Shown one piece after another: positions 1 to 8,096 of a stretch of 64,000 nt of DNA. The notes under the pieces were generated by a model. That model was not told where the DNA came from. It was given only the letters and a program-made list of their open reading frames with translations, and did no database searches. A program made the translations under genes and the position numbers. Origin of the DNA: Pelolinea sp. (GTDB taxonomy: Bacteria; Chloroflexota; Anaerolineae; Anaerolineales; Anaerolineaceae); the NCBI GenBank assembly GCA_012797975.1, contig JAAZOD010000009.1:99744-163743 (forward strand). The letters are read 5' to 3'. Numbering within the stretch: position 1 is the stretch's first letter; every line of letters begins with the position of its first letter.

Positions 1-96
1 CAACTGGCCGAATTAACAGAAAAGCCTGCCGCAACCATCCTACGAACCTTTTCAGGAGCCCAAATCTTTAAAGGTATCCGTCCTTTGCAGGAATAA
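1..96 (+). CDS. C-terminal end of an unidentified protein (partial)
   Basis: Frame 1 is open from the window edge to a TAA at 94-96 and encodes 31 residues ending in GIRPLQE. Only the tail is present, so neither family nor function can be named. It runs in the same direction as the tRNA gene that follows 39 bases later, and no terminator separates them. Confidence 0.5.
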   Translation, partial: QLAELTEKPAATILRTFSGAQIFKGIRPLQE

Positions 97-115
97 AAGA
101 AACTTGCGGTATAAT
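85..115 (+). promoter_or_regulatory. Possible promoter of the tRNA-Arg gene
   Basis: A perfect TATAAT (110-115) lies 20 bases before the tRNA, a good distance for a start just upstream of the mature 5' end. The only -35 candidate, TTGCAG at 85-90, is 19 bases away and overlaps the end of the upstream gene, so the -35 call is weak. Confidence 0.4.
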
Positions 116-135
116 TTTTGCCGATAGTCGTAAAT

Positions 136-209
136 GCCCTCGTAGCGCAATTGGACAGCGCATCAGACTTCTAATCTGGCGGTTGTGAGTTCGAGTCTCA
201 CCGGGGGCA
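136..209 (+). tRNA. tRNA-Arg (anticodon TCT)
   Basis: This 74-base cloverleaf decodes AGA. The acceptor arm pairs GCCCTCG with CGGGGGC (with a T-G wobble) and has discriminator A209. The anticodon stem CAGA/TCTG encloses CTTCTAA, placing TCT in the anticodon. The T-arm carries the usual GTTCGAGTC-type loop. The CCA end is not encoded. A T-rich run follows at 210-218. Confidence 0.96.
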
Positions 210-236
210 TTATTTTTTTAACCGGATTCATTGGAT

Positions 237-1220
237 CTATCTTTTATAAAGAAGCCAAAGACTGGCAATATAGATAAGAACCAGTGCAATGGCATCCACT
301 TCAAAAAGAACAATGCGTTTTTCTAGTTTCGCGAGATTCCCGATCAATCCCATTCCGGTCATCAATAAGCCGGCCATTCCGATTATCAGAAAACTCGGAT
401 CGATGGATGACAGAAAGTTTCCCTGTGTATAGAAAAGGTCCGTTAAACCCAGTGCAAAAACATTGAACATATTACTGCCAAAAAGATTGCCAATGGCCAT
501 ATCGTCTGCCCCAATGCGAACGGCAACGATCGCCGTCACCAATTCAGGCAAGGATGTGACCAGAGCGACCAGTACGGTACCTATAAAAGTCGCCCCCAAA
601 CCGGTTATATCGGCAATCTGATTCGCGCTTCTTACCATAAAGGGATTGATCAACACCAAGAGGCCAGCGGCAATGAAAAAACCTGCCAATCCTCTCCAAA
701 GGGTCGGCGTTCCTTGCGGTATCTCTTTCTTGGTAGAAAAGCCGGATCCATGGGATGAATTTTTTTCAATCAATCGTACACCGATAAAATAACAAAGAAT
801 GATGAGCAAACTATCCAGTCCGATCCAACCGAGTTGAACAGGTATTTTCACCATCATGAAATAAACAGCCAAACCAATCAGGAAAACGGAAATGCTGCCC
901 GTTAGCGCATGTTTGAAAGCCGCTTTACGCAAAATACGACGCCTACAATGAATCATATCGATCACTGCCAGAATGAGCATATTGATAGTATTGCTTCCAA
1001 ACAGGTTTCCTGCAGCGAGATTGGGCGTTCCTTGCTTGAGAGCGTTGATGGAGGTGAGAACCTCTGGCAGAGAAGTGGCTCCGGCCAACAACAATACACC
1101 GATGAACATCCCACTTAATCCGGTGCGAATAGCGATAATGTCGCCATATTTGGCTAGTTGTGTTGCGGCCAGTGTGATCAATATTGCAGAGAGGACAAAT
1201 TCAACCCAAACCATGCTCAT
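237..1220 (-). CDS. CaCA-family Na+/Ca2+ exchanger-like membrane antiporter
   Basis: This 327-residue integral membrane protein has the two inverted alpha repeats of the cation/Ca2+ antiporter family. The first (about 47-80) carries GATSLPE and GNLFGSN, the second (about 219-253) TSLPE and GNLFGSN; the Glu in each repeat is a cation ligand in the family. Some ten hydrophobic segments are visible. It resembles YrbG-type bacterial exchangers that swap Ca2+ (or K+) for Na+. Its ATG overlaps the stop of the P-II-like gene by four bases (ATGA), so the two are probably translated together. The transported ion cannot be fixed from sequence. Confidence 0.9.
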   Translation of the reverse strand: MSMVWVEFVLSAILITLAATQLAKYGDIIAIRTGLSGMFIGVLLLAGATSLPEVLTSINALKQGTPNLAAGNLFGSNTINMLILAVIDMIHCRRRILRKAAFKHALTGSISVFLIGLAVYFMMVKIPVQLGWIGLDSLLIILCYFIGVRLIEKNSSHGSGFSTKKEIPQGTPTLWRGLAGFFIAAGLLVLINPFMVRSANQIADITGLGATFIGTVLVALVTSLPELVTAIVAVRIGADDMAIGNLFGSNMFNVFALGLTDLFYTQGNFLSSIDPSFLIIGMAGLLMTGMGLIGNLAKLEKRIVLFEVDAIALVLIYIASLWLLYKR

Positions 1221-1567
1221 TTCCTCATTTCAAAGTGGGATCGTACGCCTTTGGTTGCCATTAAGGGCCAGGCAGAAAAAACTCCAGTATTGGGCGCGTC
1301 AAGATCTCCAACCACACTCTCGGCAGCTTCCAAACATTTTTCAATCATTCCTTTGTCAAGTACGATGGTAAAAAGAGTGATATTGCCTATTTCTTCAGTT
1401 ACTCCTTCCCCACTGTAATTAAAACGCATGGGGATCCGTTGCTGTTGACGGCGGTGTAATCCACTCGATTCGATAATGGTCGCTCCGGTTACCCCCAGTT
1501 CTGACCATTTTTCAAGCACTTCATCTAGATAATCGACATTATCCAAAACGAACATCACCATAAACAT
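1217..1567 (-). CDS. P-II-like small regulatory protein
   Basis: The protein has 116 residues from the ATG at 1565-1567, which has an AAGGAGG ribosome site seven bases upstream. A longer reading from 1690 adds 41 residues without a better signal and is rejected. The sequence alternates strands and helices in the ferredoxin-like pattern of P-II and P-II-like proteins and ends in a VVGDL.APNTG segment I associate with a Chloroflexota P-II-like family. The GlnB uridylylation loop is not recognisable, so a nitrogen role is not implied. Four-base overlap with the downstream exchanger suggests that it senses a small ligand and controls transport, as SbtB does for SbtA. That role is inference. Confidence 0.65.
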   Translation of the reverse strand: MFMVMFVLDNVDYLDEVLEKWSELGVTGATIIESSGLHRRQQQRIPMRFNYSGEGVTEEIGNITLFTIVLDKGMIEKCLEAAESVVGDLDAPNTGVFSAWPLMATKGVRSHFEMRK

Positions 1568-1731
1568 TGGGTTATCCTCCTTATAATTGAATTCTGCTTG
1601 GACACGTAACGATATAATGGGCGGAAATACAAGAAGTTTCAGAATCAGGTGAACGATGAAAAGAACCTGAATTATGCCATCGACAGACACTGATGGACAA
1701 TATTATTTTATCAGGTTTCAAAAAATAAATG

Positions 1732-1772
1732 AAACAGGACGGGCAAGTTCACAAAAACTATCCGTCCTGTTT
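1732..1772 (-). terminator. Terminator after the phosphonate transporter operon
   Basis: An 11-base perfect inverted repeat (AAACAGGACGG, 1732-1742, against 1762-1772) encloses a 19-base loop. On the minus strand it is followed by a T-rich stretch. It lies 15 bases beyond the phnE stop codon. Confidence 0.7.
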
Positions 1773-1786
1773 GTTAGTTGCTATGC

Positions 1787-3310
1787 TTAATTATATTTTT
1801 CGCGAATCTCAGCGCTGACATTATCAAGGATCATGACCGTGATCGTGATAAACCATACCGCAATACCGGCAGATTTATAATCCAACAATCGGATCCATTG
1901 CTGCAGCAAGAAGCCGATGCCTCCGCCACCCACAAAACCGATTACAGTGGACATGCGGATGTTGATATCCCAGCGATAAATGGTGAAAGAAATAAATGGC
2001 GGAACAATTTGTGGAATTACGGCATATACGATGGTCTGGAACCAGTTAGCTCCGGTCGCTTGAACGGCTTCGATGGGCCCTTGGTCGATTCCCTCGATCG
2101 CTTCTGAATACATCTTTGCCAGTGCTGCAATAGAATGCAGGGTCAGTGCTAAAATACCAGCAAATGGGCCCAATCCAACGATAATGGTGGCAATGATTGC
2201 CCAGATCAGGGGCTCGATCGAACGAACGATGTTCAGCACCGTTCGAACAAAGTAATAGATGGATTTGGTAAGGAAGTTCTGTGACATCAAATTCCTTGCC
2301 GCAAGGAAGCTGATTGGAATAGCCAGGATCACGCCGAACAGGGTTGCCATCATGCCAATGATGATGGTTTCGATCATTTTTTCAACGGAGAGGGTCAGTT
2401 CTTCACTTAACTGTGCTTTTCCAACGCTTTGAACCTGCCTGCCCTGTACTTCCCAGATTTTTGGTCCTTCCCCTGCCACCGGCGGGATCAAGCGGTATGG
2501 CATAATCACTTTAATTTCAAAATCGCCATTTGCATCGGGCATGACTTTCACATATTCCCCACTCTGTCGCTGCCTGAATTCATTCCCGATTGGATCACTC
2601 CACCAAATTTCAACCTCCTGCCCGGGGTTGAAATTACCGCCTATCAGGGTAAACTCTGTTCCCGCTGTACCGTCGGATTCGGTTGGATTACCACAGGTGG
2701 GGCTGGTGACAAGATATGGTTCGTCTTCCTTGATTTCCCCTGTTGGATATTCCACATCAGTGCAGGGGGATTGCACGGTTGTGCTGATAATCAAGATCTC
2801 TTCAGGACGTGTGACCGCTTTTTCCCATGGCCACAGCAACCTCCCCATGGTTGGGAGCGCTTCTCCTGCCTGCGAGAAAAATTCACCCATATTAATATCG
2901 CCGATCTGCCAGCCAAGCAGGAAAAAAACCGCCAGGATGAAAAATACCAAACCTGAACCATAAGCTCGGCTTCCTTTGTTGCTCTTTCGAGCGGTAAGGT
3001 AAGCATCAAGGATGATCCAAAGATACAGGACTATTAACAGGATGAAAACAAAACGCAAAATCGGTGAAAATTGGAAAGCTTTTAATATGATTGTTTTTAT
3101 ATCGGTATAGCGTCTACCTTCAAGATAGATTCGCCATGCCAGCAATCCGGCAATGGTAACAAAACTGAGTAGGATAGTTAACCCTCGTTTGAATGCACGT
3201 GCCAGCATTTGTCCCAAACCGGGAATAATCGCGGAGAGGATAGAAGCGATAATTGGTGGTACAAGACTTGGTTTCTGTGGTTCTTTCTGTGCGGATTGTT
3301 TTTTTGCCAT
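1787..3310 (-). CDS. phnE: Phosphonate-type ABC transporter permease PhnE with extracytoplasmic insert
   Basis: Residues 305-507 form a binding-protein-dependent permease domain: hydrophobic segments, an EAA-type loop (EAVQATGANWFQTIVYAV) and a glycine-rich FVGGGGIGFLL stretch, as in PhnE. The protein is about twice the usual length. Residues 1-140 add roughly four membrane helices. Residues 175-300 form a polar segment with two cysteines (183, 206) and a TIG/IPT-like pattern (FTLIGGNFNPG), presumably outside the cell. It lies 10 bases after phnC in phnD-phnC-phnE order. Substrate may be phosphonate, phosphite or a related anion; no C-P lyase gene is in the window. Confidence 0.88.
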   Translation of the reverse strand: MAKKQSAQKEPQKPSLVPPIIASILSAIIPGLGQMLARAFKRGLTILLSFVTIAGLLAWRIYLEGRRYTDIKTIILKAFQFSPILRFVFILLIVLYLWIILDAYLTARKSNKGSRAYGSGLVFFILAVFFLLGWQIGDINMGEFFSQAGEALPTMGRLLWPWEKAVTRPEEILIISTTVQSPCTDVEYPTGEIKEDEPYLVTSPTCGNPTESDGTAGTEFTLIGGNFNPGQEVEIWWSDPIGNEFRQRQSGEYVKVMPDANGDFEIKVIMPYRLIPPVAGEGPKIWEVQGRQVQSVGKAQLSEELTLSVEKMIETIIIGMMATLFGVILAIPISFLAARNLMSQNFLTKSIYYFVRTVLNIVRSIEPLIWAIIATIIVGLGPFAGILALTLHSIAALAKMYSEAIEGIDQGPIEAVQATGANWFQTIVYAVIPQIVPPFISFTIYRWDINIRMSTVIGFVGGGGIGFLLQQWIRLLDYKSAGIAVWFITITVMILDNVSAEIREKYN

Positions 3311-3320
3311 AAATCCCTCC

Positions 3321-4112
3321 TTATCCTTCCTTCACCGTACCGATCAGGTTGCCGCCAATTCGCTCCGCTTCTTCCCCGTAGATTTCTTTGAACTCTTCAT
3401 CGGTCAATTTCATGATCTGGGCCTTGGTCCCTTCATAGACGATTTCACCCAATCGCAAACCGATCACTCTGGAAGCATACCGCTGGACCAAATCAAGGTA
3501 GTGCAAACTGCAAATGATAGTGATCTTGTCTTCTTGGTTCAACCTTTCCAGATTGGAAAGAATGGAATGTGCCAGCACCGGATCGAGACTGGCAACCGGT
3601 TCGTCGGCCAGGATCATTTTGGGATCCTGCATCAATGCTCGGGCTATTCCTACGCGCTGTTGTTGACCGCCGCTCAGTTCATCCGCTCTTTTGTTCACCT
3701 GATCCTGAATATTCAAACGTTCGATGGTCTTTTTTGCCTTTTGTTGATCTTCCACGGAGAATTTCCCTATCATGCTCGGCAGTGTCTTTGCGTACCCGAG
3801 ACGTCCAGACATGACATTCTTCAGGACGGATGATCGTTTCACAAGGTTAAAATGCTGAAAGATCATTCCGATTTCACGTCGATACTGTCTCAGTTCCTCC
3901 CCTTTCAAAGGGGTTACGTCCACACCGTTCCAAATCACCTGTCCTTCAGTTGGTTCGATCAACCGGTTAATGCACCGCAGCAGTGTCGATTTTCCGGAGC
4001 CGCTGAGACCAATGATGACAAGAAATTCTCCGTCAGGAACTGTAAAACTCACATTTTTCAATGCGACAGTTCCATCATCATAAATCTTGGTAAGATTCTT
4101 GATTTCAAGCAT
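3321..4112 (-). CDS. phnC: Phosphonate-type ABC transporter ATPase PhnC
   Basis: This 263-residue ATPase powers the importer at the inner face of the membrane. Walker A is GLSGSGKST (35-43), the signature LSGGQQQR is near 145, Walker B MILADEP near 165, and the switch His is in CSLHYLD. Length and motifs match PhnC. The gene sits between phnD and phnE and is separated from phnD by an intrinsic hairpin, which would make its transcript less abundant than that of the binding protein. Confidence 0.93.
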   Translation of the reverse strand: MLEIKNLTKIYDDGTVALKNVSFTVPDGEFLVIIGLSGSGKSTLLRCINRLIEPTEGQVIWNGVDVTPLKGEELRQYRREIGMIFQHFNLVKRSSVLKNVMSGRLGYAKTLPSMIGKFSVEDQQKAKKTIERLNIQDQVNKRADELSGGQQQRVGIARALMQDPKMILADEPVASLDPVLAHSILSNLERLNQEDKITIICSLHYLDLVQRYASRVIGLRLGEIVYEGTKAQIMKLTDEEFKEIYGEEAERIGGNLIGTVKEG

Positions 4113-4174
4113 AGATTATTTTCCACTCCTCGCATTCAAATCTTTAAAAAATTATATCCTTAATTTTGCCCATC

Positions 4175-4207
4175 AAAAAAGAGAAAGGGATTCCCTTTCT
4201 CTTTTTT
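4175..4207 (-). terminator. Hairpin between phnD and phnC (attenuating terminator)
   Basis: A 16-base inverted repeat centred on 4191 (AAAAAAGAGAAAGGGA and its complement) ends in T runs on both strands. It is 25 bases past the phnD stop and 63 bases before the phnC start. Partial read-through would give much binding protein and less ATPase and permease, a common arrangement in ABC importers. Confidence 0.75.
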
Positions 4208-4231
4208 GTTTGATTGGTTCTTCGCACTGCC

Positions 4232-5152
4232 CTATTCTGCGGTCAGTGAAGCGTAATCTACACCCGCAGCATCCAGGATCTGGCGGAAGGCATCATAGAA
4301 CTCATCACCGTGCTCTTCCATGCCAGTATATTGATATGCTTCGTCCATGGCTGCAGCACCTTCTTCGGTTTCGAAGAGATGCAAGAACTCAGCCACCAGG
4401 GTAGCTTTGAGATCAGCAGGGAAATCTGGGCGGAATTGGAAGCCATCATTCGGGATATCAGGTTCCAGGGCGATGACTTTGGTCTTGTCCATGATATCAG
4501 GATAGGTTTCCTCTACCGTGCTGCGCGCATCCACATAAGTGGTTCCGAAATCGCAATCGCCATTGTAAACTGCTGCAGCAACTGCATCATGTGAACCAGC
4601 ATCCACGATACCGGCCAGGTCTTTGTCAGGATCAATTCCAGCAGCCTTCAGCATGATGGATGGAATGATCCAACCACTTGCACTGGTTTCATCAACACGG
4701 CAGTAGGTTTTTCCGACAAGATCCTCAATGGATTCAATGCCGCTGTCAGTGCGCACAATGAATTGACCATTGTATGAGGCGCTTCCATAGCGGGTTGAGA
4801 CCAACGCTGCATCTGCGCATCCTTTTTCATGTGCCAGGACGTATGCAAATGTTGCCAGAGAACCCATGTGTGCCTGTGGAGGATTGGCGCACAACGCTTC
4901 GATAGCTGCAGCATAACTGGTTGCGACATACGGTTTGATCACGATACCGGTGTCAGCGTATACCAGGTCGGCTACTGTTTCAAAACTGGCGAGTACGCGT
5001 TCTGTCTCCCCCGAGGGTACCGCAACAAAAATAACGGGGTTTTCTTCCGTGCCGATATTTTCATACGGATCGGCTTTGGCCTTGCAGGCGGTTAATGCTA
5101 ATGCGGCAATAATCAATAATGCACCAAAAGCGAATAACCTGTTTTTTGACAT
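4232..5152 (-). CDS. phnD: Phosphonate-type substrate-binding lipoprotein PhnD
   Basis: The chosen ATG (5150-5152) gives 306 residues and has a GAGGAG ribosome site; an upstream in-frame start at 5203 would put charged residues before the signal. The N-terminus is a lipoprotein signal with lipobox LTAC, so the mature protein is anchored outside the membrane. The body is a PhnD/phosphonate-binding fold (VAVPSGETERV, MGSLATFAYV, GTTYVDARSTVEE). It delivers substrate to PhnC/PhnE encoded next to it. It has its own promoter and a hairpin after it. Confidence 0.92.
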   Translation of the reverse strand: MSKNRLFAFGALLIIAALALTACKAKADPYENIGTEENPVIFVAVPSGETERVLASFETVADLVYADTGIVIKPYVATSYAAAIEALCANPPQAHMGSLATFAYVLAHEKGCADAALVSTRYGSASYNGQFIVRTDSGIESIEDLVGKTYCRVDETSASGWIIPSIMLKAAGIDPDKDLAGIVDAGSHDAVAAAVYNGDCDFGTTYVDARSTVEETYPDIMDKTKVIALEPDIPNDGFQFRPDFPADLKATLVAEFLHLFETEEGAAAMDEAYQYTGMEEHGDEFYDAFRQILDAAGVDYASLTAE

Positions 5153-5185
5153 CTTTTCTCTCCTCTTTTTTTGGTTTATTTCAAT

Positions 5186-5214
5186 ACTATATATCACAAC
5201 CATATTTTTTTCAA
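5186..5214 (-). promoter_or_regulatory. Promoter of phnD
   Basis: On the minus strand TTGAAA (5214-5209) and TATAGT (5191-5186) are separated by 17 bases, a good sigma-70 match, about 34 bases before the phnD start. No clear Pho box was seen. Confidence 0.65.
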
Positions 5215-5277
5215 ATGTTTATTCTTAAATAATCCGCTTTTCGTGGATTTGTCTGTACAGGTGAATCGTTTTCTTCC

Positions 5278-5306
5278 TTGACCTTTCTCACTTTATCGCA
5301 TAAAAT
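5278..5306 (+). promoter_or_regulatory. Promoter of the L25 gene
   Basis: TTGACC (5278-5283) and TAAAAT (5301-5306) are 17 bases apart, a strong sigma-70 pattern. Transcription would begin near 5313, leaving a leader of about 70 bases. Confidence 0.7.
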
Positions 5307-5380
5307 CAACCTCTGCAATTTTGGGTTTCCCAGCGAAGGTAACTCAAGAAATCAAAAGAGTGAGAGGCGCAAAAGGAAAA

Positions 5381-6052
5381 ATGGAAAAAGTAATTTTAAA
5401 AGCTGAAAAACGTGATGTCATCGGTAAGAAAGTAAAAAACCTCCGGTTGGAAGGAAAGTTGCCTGCGATCATGTACGGTCATAACATCCAACCAACCCCG
5501 ATTGTCCTTGATGCACATAAAACCGCATTGACCCTCAGAAAGATCAGTGAATCCACCATCGTCACCATCGAATTGGAAGGAAAAGAATACTCGGCACTGA
5601 TCAGAGACAAGCAAGTTGATTTTCTCAAAGGAAGTCTATTGCATCTGGATTTTCAGACCGTATCACTGACCGAAAAACTCCGCACCGATGTCCATATTGA
5701 ACTCACCGGTGTGGCACCTGCTGTGGCAGAGTTCAATGCACTGATTGTCAATGGAATCACTGAAGTGGAAGTGGAAGCCTTACCGCAAGATCTTCCCGAA
5801 CGAATCACAGTGGATATCTCAAGTCTTACAGAGATTGGAAAGGCGATCTATGTCAAAGACATTCCTGCAATTGAGAAGGTTTCTATTTTGACTGATCCAG
5901 AGGAATTGGTTGCCATCGCATCTGCTGTGAAGGAAGAAGTCATTGAAGAACCTGTGGCCGAAACTATTGAAGGTGAAGCTGCTGCGGCAGAACCAGAAGT
6001 GATTGAACACGGTAAACGTGAAGAAGAGACCGAGGAAGAAGAAGCAAAATAA
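5381..6052 (+). CDS. rplY: 50S ribosomal protein L25/Ctc
   Basis: The protein binds 5S rRNA in the large subunit. The ATG at 5381 gives 223 residues starting MEKVILKAEKR, which matches the family start; a TTG at 5321 is in frame but adds a poorly conserved extension. Residues 1-95 form the L25 domain (GKLPAIMYGHN) and 96-190 the TL5-type C-terminal beta domain. A Glu/Ala-rich acidic tail closes the protein, as in other long-form (CTC) proteins. It is monocistronic between its own promoter and a double terminator. Confidence 0.93.
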   Translation: MEKVILKAEKRDVIGKKVKNLRLEGKLPAIMYGHNIQPTPIVLDAHKTALTLRKISESTIVTIELEGKEYSALIRDKQVDFLKGSLLHLDFQTVSLTEKLRTDVHIELTGVAPAVAEFNALIVNGITEVEVEALPQDLPERITVDISSLTEIGKAIYVKDIPAIEKVSILTDPEELVAIASAVKEEVIEEPVAETIEGEAAAAEPEVIEHGKREEETEEEEAK

Positions 6053-6090
6053 TCGGTTCTTTGGACAAATAAAAGCAGTGCAAATAAAGT

Positions 6091-6116
6091 GAATGCACCC
6101 ACAAAAGGGTGCATTC
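6091..6116 (+). terminator. First terminator after rplY
   Basis: Ten-base arms GAATGCACCC (6091-6100) and GGGTGCATTC (6107-6116) close a six-base loop, followed by a T/C-rich run. It is 38 bases after the rplY stop. Confidence 0.75.
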
Positions 6117-6132
6117 TTCTTCTATGATTATA

Positions 6133-6168
6133 CAAACTGACATCGGAATGCAAACGATGTCAGTTTTG
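6133..6168. terminator. Second hairpin between convergent rplY and ABC exporter genes
   Basis: The arms CAAACTGACATCG (6133-6145) and its complement (6155-6168, one bulged base) are followed on the plus strand by TTTTGTTTTC. It lies just past the stop of the convergent exporter gene (6192) and may serve both strands. Confidence 0.7.
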
Positions 6169-6191
6169 TTTTCACTTGAATGTGCTGATAG

Positions 6192-8096
6192 TTAGAACAC
6201 TTCCGCTGTTTCAAACTGGCTGTTATACATGGAAGCATAAAATCCGTTACGTGCCAACAGTTCGTTATGGGTTCCCTGCTCCACAATGTCTCCGTTGTTC
6301 ATGACCAGGATCAGGTCTGCGTTTCGAATGGTCGACAGCCGGTGGGCAATGATAAAGCTGGTACGATTCTTCATCAAATTATCCATAGCTTTCTGGATCA
6401 GCACCTCTGTGCGAGTATCTACCGAACTGGTCGCCTCGTCCAGGATCAGTATTTTGGGGTCTGCCAGGATGGCACGCGCGATGGTCAACAGCTGTTTTTG
6501 TCCCTGTGATACATTGGATGCTTCTTCATCCAGCACCATATCGTAACCATCGGGCAATGTCCGGATGAAGTGATCCACGTATGCAGTCTTTGCTGCAGCC
6601 ACTACCTCTTTATCCGTTGCATCCAGTCGCCCGTAGCGAATGTTCTCCATAATGGTCGTGTTGTACAGCCAGGCGTCCTGCAACACCATGCCAAACATCT
6701 GACGCAGGTCTTGCCGAGTAAATTCCTGGATGTTATGGCCATCCACCATGATCGATCCACTGTTGATATCGTAGAAGCGCATCAATAATTTCACCATAGT
6801 CGTTTTTCCGGCTCCGGTTGGGCCAACGATGGCAATCTTCTGCCCCGGTCTTACGGTAGCACAAAAATCATTGATGATGATCTTATCGGACAAATAACCG
6901 AAATGCACGTCCTTGAATTCCACACTGCCTTTCACAGTCTCCAGCTTTATCGGAGAAGCGGTCTCAGGCTTCTCTTCGCTTTCGTTCAGGAATTCAAAAA
7001 CTCTCTCCGCGGCGGCGGCAGTTTGCTGCAACGTGTTAGAAATATTGGCAACCTGGGTAATGGGCTGCGTAAAAGACCGTACATACTGTATGAATGCTTG
7101 AATATCGCCAATAGTGATCGCATTCCTTACTGCCAAATATCCACCCAGAATACAAACGACAACATACCCAAGATTACCGATGAATGTCATGATGGGCATC
7201 ATCAATCCCGAAAGGAATTGCGATTTCCACGCGGCTTTGTAAAGAACATTATTCGATTGATCGAACTTTTCAACGCTCTTCTGTTCACCATTGAAAGCTT
7301 TCATGACCACATGGCTACCGTACATTTCCTCCACATGGCCGTTCACATGCCCCAGATATTCCTGTTGCTGTTTGAAATACTTTTGTGATCTTTTTACAAT
7401 CATGCTGATAAAAACGGCAGACAATGGCACAATCACCATCGTGACGACGGTTAACAACCAGCTGATCGAGAACATCATGACCAGAACACCAATCATGGTC
7501 ACAACGGATGTAACGATTTGCGTTAGACTCTGATTCAACGTCTGGCTGACAGTATCCACGTCGTTGGTGATGCGTGAAAGCACTTCGCCATGGGTAATTC
7601 CATCAAAATAGCGCAACGGCAGCCGATTGATCTTGGCAGATATTTCCTTGCGAAAACGATAGGTCATCTTCTGTGAAATATCAGTCATGACCCAGCCCTG
7701 GGCATAACTCAGCAGCGCGGAGATCAGATACAGTGCAATCAAGATCAGCATAATACGACCGATGTAAACAAAATCGATGCCCGTCCCTGTTCCAGCGATC
7801 TGTGCAACGACGCCTTCGTAAAGTTTCGTGGTAGCTTTTCCAAGGATCTTCGGGCTAACGATGGAAAAAACGGTTGAGGCGCTGGCTGCCAGCAATACCA
7901 AAATAATCTTGGTCTTGTATTCGGATAGATAATTGACCAGTTTGCTCATGGTACCTTTGAAATCATGCGCTTTCTCCCCACCGCGCATCATCCCGCCACC
8001 CGGACCACCACCCATGGCACCACCGCCAAATTCACCTCGTTTTTGAGTGCGTTCTTTATTCTGGTTGGATTGTTGAAAATTGTTATGGGTGCTCAT
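6192..8096 (-). CDS. ABC exporter half-transporter, catalytic partner
   Basis: This 634-residue protein has an N-terminal membrane domain (about 60-370) and a C-terminal ATPase domain. Walker A GPTGAGKTT starts at 425, the signature is VSQGQ (near 529), Walker B ILILDE has catalytic Glu554, and the switch is IAHRLS. Its neighbour carries a degenerate site, so the two should form a heterodimer of the TM287/288 or BmrCD type that expels drugs or lipids. The first 45 residues are Gly/Met-rich and polar. Its start overlaps the upstream half-transporter stop by four bases. Confidence 0.92.
   Translation of the reverse strand: MSTHNNFQQSNQNKERTQKRGEFGGGAMGGGPGGGMMRGGEKAHDFKGTMSKLVNYLSEYKTKIILVLLAASASTVFSIVSPKILGKATTKLYEGVVAQIAGTGTGIDFVYIGRIMLILIALYLISALLSYAQGWVMTDISQKMTYRFRKEISAKINRLPLRYFDGITHGEVLSRITNDVDTVSQTLNQSLTQIVTSVVTMIGVLVMMFSISWLLTVVTMVIVPLSAVFISMIVKRSQKYFKQQQEYLGHVNGHVEEMYGSHVVMKAFNGEQKSVEKFDQSNNVLYKAAWKSQFLSGLMMPIMTFIGNLGYVVVCILGGYLAVRNAITIGDIQAFIQYVRSFTQPITQVANISNTLQQTAAAAERVFEFLNESEEKPETASPIKLETVKGSVEFKDVHFGYLSDKIIINDFCATVRPGQKIAIVGPTGAGKTTMVKLLMRFYDINSGSIMVDGHNIQEFTRQDLRQMFGMVLQDAWLYNTTIMENIRYGRLDATDKEVVAAAKTAYVDHFIRTLPDGYDMVLDEEASNVSQGQKQLLTIARAILADPKILILDEATSSVDTRTEVLIQKAMDNLMKNRTSFIIAHRLSTIRNADLILVMNNGDIVEQGTHNELLARNGFYASMYNSQFETAEVF

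Noticed and set aside
1568..1690. Upstream extension of the P-II-like gene
   Set aside because: The strong AAGGAGG lies before the ATG at 1567, and the extra residues are unlike the family.
1787..5152. C-P lyase pathway for phosphonate use
   Set aside because: Only the transporter is present; no phnG-M genes occur in the window.
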